Positions 36,188-42,779 of a DNA stretch of 64,000 nt are shown piece by piece. Position 1 is the stretch's first letter; the number at the start of each line of letters is the position of its first letter. Below the pieces are notes generated by a model, which worked only from the letters and a program-made list of their open reading frames with translations, made no database searches and was not told where the DNA came from. The translations under genes were made by a program, and so were the position numbers. Source of the stretch: Opacimonas immobilis (GTDB lineage Bacteria; Pseudomonadota; Gammaproteobacteria; Enterobacterales; Alteromonadaceae). The stretch spans positions 1,302,001-1,366,000 of the forward strand of contig NZ_CP182485.1 in assembly GCF_048282545.1 (NCBI RefSeq), read 5' to 3'.

Positions 36188-36264
36188 CGGTGAGTGGCGC
36201 AGCTTGGTAGCGCACTTGTTTTGGGTACAAGGGGTCGCAGGTTCAAATCCTGTCTCACCGACCA
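36188..36264 (+). tRNA. tRNA-Pro (anticodon TGG), copy 1
   Basis: A 77-base cloverleaf with acceptor CGGTGAG/CTCACCG, anticodon stem CTTGT/ACAAG with loop TTTGGGT (anticodon TGG), T-arm GGTTCAAATCC and encoded CCA. It is base-for-base identical to the tRNA-Pro at 44763-44839 and is followed 41 bases later by tRNA-Arg. Confidence 0.97.
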
Positions 36265-36305
36265 TTTCTTCTACAATGATTTCCTGTTATATTTCAATTT
36301 CCAGT

Positions 36306-36382
36306 GCGCCCTTAGCTCAGCTGGATAGAGCAGTAGCCTTCTAAGCTATTGGTCGCAGGTTCGAATCCTGCAGGGCGCGCCA
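36306..36382 (+). tRNA. tRNA-Arg (anticodon TCT)
   Basis: A 77-base cloverleaf with acceptor GCGCCCT/AGGGCGC, anticodon loop CTTCTAA (anticodon TCT, reads AGA/AGG), T-arm GGTTCGAATCC and encoded CCA. Its last bases are duplicated at 36523-36542. In E. coli a tRNA-Arg heads the Arg-His-Leu-Pro operon; here about 8 kb separates it from tRNA-His. Confidence 0.97.
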
Positions 36383-36391
36383 TCAAATACC

Positions 36392-36415
36392 AAAACCCGC
36401 TTTTGCGGGTTTTGT
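36392..36415 (+). terminator. Terminator after tRNA-Arg
   Basis: Stem AAAACCCGC/GCGGGTTTT (36392-36400 and 36405-36413) with loop TTTT. It ends the Pro-Arg tRNA transcript 10 bases past the CCA. Confidence 0.88.
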
Positions 36416-36420
36416 TGTAT

Positions 36421-36542
36421 TTGGTGCCCTGCAGGGTGAGAACCTAGGTTCGACCAAAACGTCAGGAACGTTTTGGCAGTGCCAAAGGCAGGGCATAGCC
36501 CCGAGCACAGGATGTGTGAGCTAATCCTGCAGGGCGCGCCAT
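36421..36542. repeat. Palindrome-rich, tRNA-tail-derived element with a 20-bp copy of the tRNA-Arg 3' end
   Basis: AATCCTGCAGGGCGCGCCAT occurs at 36364-36383 (tRNA-Arg 3' end) and exactly again at 36523-36542. In between are several self-complementary blocks: CCCTGCAGGG (36427-36436), AACCTAGGTT (36441-36450), a 9-bp stem CCAAAACGT/ACGTTTTGG (36454-36462 and 36468-36476), and an outer stem GCCCTGC/GCAGGGC (36426-36432 and 36488-36494). Reversed, the left end resembles a decayed T-arm plus acceptor of the same tRNA. It may be an att relic or a small folded mobile repeat. The rest of the 396-base tRNA-Arg to adaptor gap (36543-36778) is AT-rich and holds only the adaptor promoter. Confidence 0.7.
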
Positions 36543-36703
36543 ATACAAAAGAGACCTGCCTTGTGCAATTCCTTTCCCAGTCTGTCTAAATCTTGTATCC
36601 ACTCATCACTCTTAAATCACTGATAAAAAACTGACTGCGCAAAAAATAGCGGATCAGTTTTTTCAAGATATTGATTTTAAATGATTTTTTAAAATTTATT
36701 TTT

Positions 36704-36731
36704 TTGCAAAAGTAATAAGGCGTTCTATAGT
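36704..36731 (+). promoter_or_regulatory. Possible promoter of the peptide-export operon
   Basis: TTGCAA (36704-36709) and TATAGT (36726-36731), spacer 16, in AT-rich DNA 48 bases before the HlyD-like gene. No operator was recognised. Confidence 0.45.
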
Positions 36732-36778
36732 TAACATTAAGAATAAGTAATCAAAAGTGAAATGAGTTTAACCCAACC

Positions 36779-38035
36779 ATGACCATTGAAGATAAAGCAC
36801 TCTTTAGAATTAACGCGATTAAAGGGCAATCCTCACGCTTAGATGGTGAGGTGTTGATTGCGAGACCTGTGTCGAGTTATGTGCTGTTTTCTTCGCTGGT
36901 GATTATCATTCTTGTAGCCATTGTGTTTTTGGTTAACGCTCAGTTCCATCGTAAAGAAGCCGTCATGGGGTATCTTTCCCCAAGTGAAGGAACGTCAAAA
37001 ATACTGGCGCCATCATCAGGCGTCGTTTCACAACTCTTAGTAAACAATGGTGAGTTTGTTCAAGCGGGTGAGCCTTTGGCTTTGGTCACTACCGCTCAGC
37101 AAACGTCAGACGGTCTTTCGGTAAATGAGGCGCTTGTCAACGCCACTCGCGAGCAGCTAGATTTGATGACTAACCGAATGAGTCATGCTGAAATAGCCTT
37201 TGAGCAAGAGCGTGATGTATTACAAGAGGCAATGAAGCATTCTGATAGAACTCGCGCTTATACCGCCACTCAAATTCAACTAGCTAATGAGCGATTAGTA
37301 ATTCAACAGGCTCGTCTAGATAGACTAGCAGGGTTACAACTGCAAGGTGCGGTGACTCAAAACGATGTCGATACACAATCAGAGCAAGTCATTGTACTGA
37401 ATCAACAAATAGCAGAACTTAAAGTTATCGAGCAGCAAGCCAGTAATCAACTGGCTGAACTTGAGGCACGATTAGCCAGCCTACCAATTGAGCATCAACA
37501 AAGTATTGCACTGCTAGAAAGTGAGAAGTCACGCCTATCTCAGCAGTTATTATCTCATCAAGCTAGTGGCGAATGGTTAATAACTGCGCCTACAACAGGT
37601 AAAGTCACTAATATAGGGTTATCAGTCGGTGATAGTGTGAGACAGCAGCAATATGTAATGACTGTCTTGCCTGAGAGTGATTCGCTTTGTGCCATTTTAC
37701 TCGTCCCTTCACGTGCTTATGGTTTCGTTACCGAGGGACAAAACACCAAAATCAGATTTGATGCTTTTCCGTATCAACGCTTTGGGTTGTTTGATGGGGA
37801 AGTTATAAAAACGAGTGATTACATTGTGATGCCAGGTGAAATTGATATGCCGGTCGCTATCAATAAGCCAGTGTACAAAGTGGAAGTCGCTATGGCGTCA
37901 CAAAGTATCAGCGCCTATGGTCAATCGGTTCCGTTACAACCGGGTATGACGATAAGCGCCGATATCGTGCTTGAAGAACGCAGTCTTCTAAGCTGGTTAT
38001 TTGAACCGATTATCAGCCTGAAAGGGCGTGTTTAA
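36779..38035 (+). CDS. HlyD/CvaA-type membrane fusion protein for peptide export
   Basis: The 418-residue protein has a short cytoplasmic start, one TM at about 34-53 (VLFSSLVIIILVAIVFLV), a lipoyl-like half-motif (ILAPSSGVVSQLLVNNGEFVQAGEPL, about 74-99), a long Gln/Glu-rich coiled-coil hairpin (about 115-265), the second lipoyl half (ITAPTTGKVTNIGLSVGD) and a C-terminal beta domain. This is the build of the periplasmic adaptors (CvaA, HlyD) that connect an inner-membrane ABC exporter to TolC. It is followed by the GG-leader peptide gene 40 bases later and by the C39-ABC gene, completing an export set. The ribosome site is weak, so the start is less certain than the family. Confidence 0.9.
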   Translation: MTIEDKALFRINAIKGQSSRLDGEVLIARPVSSYVLFSSLVIIILVAIVFLVNAQFHRKEAVMGYLSPSEGTSKILAPSSGVVSQLLVNNGEFVQAGEPLALVTTAQQTSDGLSVNEALVNATREQLDLMTNRMSHAEIAFEQERDVLQEAMKHSDRTRAYTATQIQLANERLVIQQARLDRLAGLQLQGAVTQNDVDTQSEQVIVLNQQIAELKVIEQQASNQLAELEARLASLPIEHQQSIALLESEKSRLSQQLLSHQASGEWLITAPTTGKVTNIGLSVGDSVRQQQYVMTVLPESDSLCAILLVPSRAYGFVTEGQNTKIRFDAFPYQRFGLFDGEVIKTSDYIVMPGEIDMPVAINKPVYKVEVAMASQSISAYGQSVPLQPGMTISADIVLEERSLLSWLFEPIISLKGRV

Positions 38036-38075
38036 AACTTAAAATCACACTGTAAACGTCTCAAGGAGAGATAAT

Positions 38076-38249
38076 ATGAAAGAACTAACTTTTGAGGAAG
38101 TCAAAGAAGTAAATGGTGGTAACCCTTATGTTGTTGGTGCTGCTATCGGTTGGGCTGTGAGTAAAGTATTAGATTCTGCAGCGGAATCTTTAAGTGAGGT
38201 TGACTGGGGGAGCTCTATGGGTGACGAGGATACAAATTTAGCACCCTAA
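38076..38249 (+). CDS. Double-glycine leader peptide, predicted microcin/class II bacteriocin precursor
   Basis: A 57-residue ORF with a strong AAGGAGAG ribosome site (38063-38070). The first 15 residues, MKELTFEEVKEVNGG, are a textbook double-glycine leader with the spaced Leu/Phe/Val positions and terminal GG read by C39 peptidases. Cleavage would free 42 residues starting NPYVVGAAIGWAVSKVLDS, with an AxxxG-containing hydrophobic first half and an acidic tail (seven Asp/Glu against one Lys) and no Cys. No Ser-rich siderophore-microcin tail is present. It lies between the adaptor and the putative immunity gene, upstream of the C39-ABC gene. Bacteriocin activity is inferred; a signalling peptide is the alternative. 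Confidence 0.85.
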   Translation: MKELTFEEVKEVNGGNPYVVGAAIGWAVSKVLDSAAESLSEVDWGSSMGDEDTNLAP

Positions 38250-38257
38250 TACCTCCT

Positions 38258-38285
38258 AAGAGGGGGGCTTTGCCTCCTCTTATTT
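38258..38285 (+). terminator. Hairpin terminator/attenuator after the peptide gene
   Basis: AAGAGG (38258-38263) pairs with CCTCTT (38276-38281), extended by GGG against CCT to nine pairs with one G-U, followed by ATTT. Placed 8 bases after the peptide stop and before the next gene, it could keep peptide expression above that of the downstream genes. Confidence 0.6.
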
Positions 38286-38316
38286 CACAAATGCTATATG
38301 CTCTTGGAAGATCGTT

Positions 38317-39000
38317 ATGATAAACAATAAAGTTAAAAAAGCAGTTGTTTTAAAATTAAAGATGACAGCTCTATTCCTTTTGTTGCAACTTATATCAGTT
38401 GTTTTGTCAGAATTTTTAATATCGCCTTTTATCACTGGGGATGTATACAAGGATATAGAATATTATGTTGCTATTATAATTATGTTACCCATTGTTTTAT
38501 TTGCAAGTAAGAGGGATGAATTTAATCTTCCAAATGAATTTTTTAATTTTAATATTGATTTTAGTTTTTTTTGGAAGGTTATTGCAGTTGTATTTTTTTA
38601 CTTTTTGATCTTTTATTTCCTTGCAGAGTTTCTGAATATCTCAGGTGAAAATGATATATTTGAAATAATAAATGTGCTAAATGAAGGGAGTATATATGTT
38701 AAAGTGTTACTTGTTTTTTCGATATGTTTAGCTGCGCCAATAATAGAGGAGATTTTTTTTAGGGGGTGGCTAATAAGTAAACTCATGATGTTAGATGTTG
38801 ATAAAAACTATATCATTATAACCACTTCAACTCTATTCATGTTTTCTCATATTCAGTATCAAAATATCTTTAGTTATATTTATCTTTTTATAATGGGTTT
38901 CGGCCTTGGTTGTATAAGGATTAAGAAAAATAATATTTCATATTGCATTTTAGCTCACTCATGTTTAAATTTTTTGGCCGTGTTTTCATGGATTTATTAA
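38317..39000 (+). CDS. CPBP (Abi) family membrane protein, candidate immunity protein
   Basis: A 227-residue, very AT-rich gene coding for a protein of about six to seven TM segments. It carries the CPBP/CAAX-like motifs EEIFFRG (about 145-151; EExxxR), FMFSHIQYQ (about 174-182; FxxxH) and a later His/Asn (HSCLN) near the C-terminus. CPBP proteins in Gram-positive bacteriocin loci (for example plantaricin, sakacin) can give self-immunity, and its place between precursor and transporter fits that. Base composition clearly unlike the flanking genes points to separate acquisition. It could instead process another protein. Family call is good; immunity is inference. Confidence 0.82.
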   Translation: MINNKVKKAVVLKLKMTALFLLLQLISVVLSEFLISPFITGDVYKDIEYYVAIIIMLPIVLFASKRDEFNLPNEFFNFNIDFSFFWKVIAVVFFYFLIFYFLAEFLNISGENDIFEIINVLNEGSIYVKVLLVFSICLAAPIIEEIFFRGWLISKLMMLDVDKNYIIITTSTLFMFSHIQYQNIFSYIYLFIMGFGLGCIRIKKNNISYCILAHSCLNFLAVFSWIY

Positions 39001-39043
39001 TTTATCAAGGTCAGGAGCTAGGTAAATCAATAGGTAAAGTAAA

Positions 39044-41104
39044 GTGATCTACCAATCAGAAGCCGCTGAATGCGGCCTAGCCTCTATCGCCATGGTGGCA
39101 AATCACTATGGCCATAAGATTGATTTATCGACATTGCGCAGTCGCTATAACATCTCGTTTAAAGGGGCGAACCTGCAACAGTTAATGCAGTTGGCCGAGC
39201 AGTTAAACATGGTGGGTCGGGCACTTCGTTTAGAGTTGGATGAGCTTAGGGACCTAAAGACGCCCTGTATCTTGCATTGGGATATGAATCATTTTGTGGT
39301 ACTTAAGAAAGTCTCGCGCAAAAGTATTACTATCCTCGACCCTGCGATGGGTGAGCGTGTCATTCCAATGAAAGAAGTCGATACGTCGTTTACTGGTATC
39401 GCATTAGAACTAACGCCCACGTCTGAATTTAAGAAAAAAGACGAACGCGCCAAACTTAGCATTACATCATTTTGGACGCGCATTGATGGCTTAACATCGT
39501 CTTTAGTCAAGCTGTTCGTTCTATCCTTGATATTGCAATTCTTGATGCTTGCTGCGCCGTATTATACGCAGTTGGTCGTGGATAATGTGTTAGTCAGTTT
39601 TGATAAACCCTTGCTGGTCGTATTGGCACTCGGGTTTGGCTTAGTGATGCTGGTATCCGTCATTACAGATGCGTTTCGTAGCTGGGTGGTGTTGCATTTG
39701 TCTTCCTCGATGAGCGTGCAAATGGCGACTAATCTGATGCGGCATTTGGTGCATTTGCCGATGGAATACTTCGATAAACGTCATATGGGCGATGTGGTAT
39801 CGCGTTTTGGTTCACTGAACAGTATTCGGGATTTGTTTACCAACAAAATCGTGGAAGGCGTCATTGATGGATTAATGTCCATTGTGGTGTTGGTCATGAT
39901 GTTTTTGTACGATGTTACGCTAGCATTGGTGGTGTTGGGTGTTGTTATACTGTATGCCATCATACGCATTATTCTCTATCGCCCCGTTCATCAACTCACC
40001 GAATCGAGCATTGTCGCAGGTGCCGCTGAACAATCCAACTTTATGGAAACTGTGCGAGGCATTCAAAGCATCAAACTGTTTGGCCAACAAACTCAGCGTT
40101 TAAACTTGTGGCAAAACAAATACACCGAAGCCGTTAATCAAGGCTATCGCTTAGGCAAATGGCATATTTCGTATCAAACGATTAATGGGCTGTTATTCGG
40201 GGTAGAAAATATCCTGGTGGTCTATCTTGCTGCGCTCGCTGTGATGGAAGGGGGGATGTCAGTAGGGATGCTATTTGCGTTCATGGCTTACAAAAATCAG
40301 TTTACCAATCGCATGGCGGGGTTAATCAGCAACCTTATCGACATTAAGATGACGTCATTGCATTTGGATAGATTAGCGGATATTGCCTTAACCTATAAAG
40401 AGAAGGAAGGGGCGGAGCAGCCATTTCGTGAAATCACCGGTGAATTAACACTAAACAATATTAACTTTCGCTATGCCGACAACGAACCTTTACTGTTTGA
40501 TGAACTTAGCTTATCTATTAAAGCGGGCGATAACATTGCCATCATCGGCGCATCAGGGACAGGCAAATCTACGTTAATGAAGCTGATGCTGGGATTATTA
40601 ACACCGCATTCTGGCAAGATTGAAGCGGACGGGGTGAACATCCAACATCTTGGTTTACGTCACTATCGACAGCAAGTGGCCTCAGTCATGCAGGACGACC
40701 AGTTAATGTCGGGGACGTTGGCTGAAAATATCAGTTTTTTTGACCCACAAATGAACATGGAGAAGGTGATGGAAGCTGCCATCTTAGCTGGTATTCATGA
40801 TGATATCGCCCAAATGAACATGGGGTATAACTCATTGGTGGGCGATATGGGCAATGCGTTATCTGGCGGTCAGTCGCAAAGGTTATTATTGGCAAGGGCG
40901 CTATACAGAGAACCTAAGATGTTATTTTTGGATGAGGCTACTAGCCACTTGGATATCGAGCTTGAACAGCATGTGAATCAAGCCATTCAGCAACTTTCTA
41001 TGACTCGCATTACCATTGCACATCGGCCTGAGACGATTCGAAGTGCTGATACTATTTATGAGCTTAGAGAGGGTAAAATGCATAATATCACCGCAACCTA
41101 TTAA
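39044..41104 (+). CDS. C39 peptidase-containing ABC transporter (PCAT, CvaB/LagD type)
   Basis: PCATs cut the double-glycine leader in the cytoplasm and export the peptide. The 686-residue protein has an N-terminal C39 domain with the complete triad Cys10 (QSEAAECGLAS), His83 and Asp99, a six-TM exporter domain (about 160-440), and a nucleotide-binding domain with Walker A GASGTGKST (about 503-511), LSGGQSQR (about 606-613), Walker B MLFLDEATSHLD and the switch His in IAHRPET. The start is GTG at 39044; an in-frame stop just upstream leaves little room for anything longer. With the HlyD-like protein and a TolC from elsewhere it would form a type I export channel. Confidence 0.93.
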   Translation: MIYQSEAAECGLASIAMVANHYGHKIDLSTLRSRYNISFKGANLQQLMQLAEQLNMVGRALRLELDELRDLKTPCILHWDMNHFVVLKKVSRKSITILDPAMGERVIPMKEVDTSFTGIALELTPTSEFKKKDERAKLSITSFWTRIDGLTSSLVKLFVLSLILQFLMLAAPYYTQLVVDNVLVSFDKPLLVVLALGFGLVMLVSVITDAFRSWVVLHLSSSMSVQMATNLMRHLVHLPMEYFDKRHMGDVVSRFGSLNSIRDLFTNKIVEGVIDGLMSIVVLVMMFLYDVTLALVVLGVVILYAIIRIILYRPVHQLTESSIVAGAAEQSNFMETVRGIQSIKLFGQQTQRLNLWQNKYTEAVNQGYRLGKWHISYQTINGLLFGVENILVVYLAALAVMEGGMSVGMLFAFMAYKNQFTNRMAGLISNLIDIKMTSLHLDRLADIALTYKEKEGAEQPFREITGELTLNNINFRYADNEPLLFDELSLSIKAGDNIAIIGASGTGKSTLMKLMLGLLTPHSGKIEADGVNIQHLGLRHYRQQVASVMQDDQLMSGTLAENISFFDPQMNMEKVMEAAILAGIHDDIAQMNMGYNSLVGDMGNALSGGQSQRLLLARALYREPKMLFLDEATSHLDIELEQHVNQAIQQLSMTRITIAHRPETIRSADTIYELREGKMHNITATY

Positions 41105-41135
41105 TCTCTGAATGGAGAATAGAGGGACAGCGGTC

Positions 41136-42779
41136 TTAAATGGTCAGTGGAATCATAATACTAATTTGCGTACCTGAGCGAGTATCAATCTGAAATGTTC
41201 CCTCTAATGCTAATATACGTTGTTGCATGCCTTCCAGGCCGAAACCAGATGTATTATGTGCCGGATCGAAGCCAACGCCATCATCTTTTATGATCAATGA
41301 CAAAGCCGCAGGTGTTGTTTTGAGCTCAATGGTAAAATGGGATGCATTAGCGTATTTTATGGTATTGTTGACGGCCTCTTGCACAACTCGATATACGGCA
41401 ATACTGATATTATCTGAAAGAGTGATGAAGTTTGGCTCATATATGAATGAGTAATTCACTTTAAATAAAGCTAATTTATCTTTGAAATAGTCTCCTTTTA
41501 GCGTTTCATACAAGCCATCTCGGCTTAACATCTGTGGTTTTAGTTTGTGGACAATTTCATGCAATGAACGATGGATATGCCCGCTATATGTATTTAGGCT
41601 CTGAAAGGTATCGGCCGTGTCTGGATTGGAGCAGTCGGATTCAATAACGCTCAAAGCGGAATCAATGGTTTTGATATTTTCGCGCAGCGATATATTGATT
41701 TCTTTCGCTAATTGTTGTCTTTCGTACTCTTGCGCGTTGACCAATAATTGATTTACGTTACGGATGTTGTGATTCACTTCACGTAAGTGGGCATTGGTGA
41801 GGCTCAAATTAGATTGAGCATTGAGTAATTTGGACTGTGCCAAGTCCAACTCGTACAACATCGCACTGATGAGTATTCCAATCAAGTTAAACAAGCATAG
41901 GAACCAAACTGTTTCATACAGCGTAATGCCGAGCGATATTCGAGAGTATTGTTCAAAGTGATTCGTTTGAGTGGCTAGTTCATTAAGCAAATACGCTTTC
42001 TGGGTCAATGGTAATGCCGGGTCATATTGAATAATGACATGTGCGATAAACCCCAATAATACCAAATTACTTACAGTAACAAACCCTGCACATCCCGCCC
42101 AGCGGTGTTTATGACAAAACCAAAGCCCCGGTAAAATACTAAAAATAGCTAAGTATTTGATGTAATCGGCGGATAAAGCCACGATCCCAATCAGCACGAT
42201 AGTGAAAACAACCAAGGCAAGAATTAGGCGGGGGAAGTTGACAGGCAGTTGTTCATGCTCGTCTGAAATAAAATAATGACTGAGGTTAAATAGCCAAATC
42301 AATATCAGGCTGAATGCAACATTGCCCAGTATGGCAAGTTTAATTTGGGTCGTACTGTATTGTTCGAGTGTGCCTAAGCCGTAATTCAGTACAAGAAAAT
42401 GCACAGTGATAAAAAAAACTATGCTCAGTATCTGTAAAGAAATAGTGTGGAGTTCAAAATTATTTTGTACCGGAAGTAATCGACTCAATGGCAAAATTAT
42501 CAGCAGCATAAAGCCAAAGCTAATGATACTGTTATATAAATCGAATAGCCCCATAGTAGACATGAGCCAAAGCATAAAAATGGTACTTAACAATTTTAAA
42601 AGCAGGCTGGCATATCCAGAAAATAGTAGCCAAATGGCTGTTGGTATTACCACCAATTGAGTACTCAAGCCTTGAGTCAAATTGATGATCAGCGAATCAA
42701 AAAATCCGCACAATAAGACCAGAAAAAAATGTAAAACAGTCACCGTCGACAATAATTTATTAAAGCGGAAGCCAAACAT
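41136..42779 (-). CDS. Multi-TM histidine kinase lacking the phosphoacceptor His
   Basis: About 547 residues. The first half has around nine hydrophobic segments, then a coiled coil, a HisKA_3-like region and a NarX/LytS-type ATPase with N-box VQEAVNNTIKYANA, DDGVGFD and GFGLEGMQQR. Where the family has the phosphorylated His (ARELHD), this protein reads AKEINIS: Asn362 replaces His. The ATP-binding motifs look intact, so it may act as a receptor or allosteric partner, or phosphorylate another subunit. I chose the ATG at 42779 behind GGAG; it overlaps the upstream kinase gene by 20 bases. It converges on the transporter gene, ending 31 bases away, with no clear terminator between. Confidence 0.85.
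   Translation of the reverse strand: MFGFRFNKLLSTVTVLHFFLVLLCGFFDSLIINLTQGLSTQLVVIPTAIWLLFSGYASLLLKLLSTIFMLWLMSTMGLFDLYNSIISFGFMLLIILPLSRLLPVQNNFELHTISLQILSIVFFITVHFLVLNYGLGTLEQYSTTQIKLAILGNVAFSLILIWLFNLSHYFISDEHEQLPVNFPRLILALVVFTIVLIGIVALSADYIKYLAIFSILPGLWFCHKHRWAGCAGFVTVSNLVLLGFIAHVIIQYDPALPLTQKAYLLNELATQTNHFEQYSRISLGITLYETVWFLCLFNLIGILISAMLYELDLAQSKLLNAQSNLSLTNAHLREVNHNIRNVNQLLVNAQEYERQQLAKEINISLRENIKTIDSALSVIESDCSNPDTADTFQSLNTYSGHIHRSLHEIVHKLKPQMLSRDGLYETLKGDYFKDKLALFKVNYSFIYEPNFITLSDNISIAVYRVVQEAVNNTIKYANASHFTIELKTTPAALSLIIKDDGVGFDPAHNTSGFGLEGMQQRILALEGTFQIDTRSGTQISIMIPLTI

Noticed and set aside
35986..36258. 90-residue minus-strand frame over tRNA-Pro
   Set aside because: Antisense of tRNA-Pro (MRQDLNLRPLVPKTSALPSCATHR), another tRNA translation artefact.
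38076..38249. Siderophore-microcin (class IIb, MccE492/H47 type) identity for the peptide
   Set aside because: The Ser/Gly-rich C-terminal tail and the glucosyltransferase/esterase genes of that class are absent.
41105..41135. Terminator between the exporter gene and the convergent kinase gene
   Set aside because: The 31 bases show no hairpin with a T tail on either strand.
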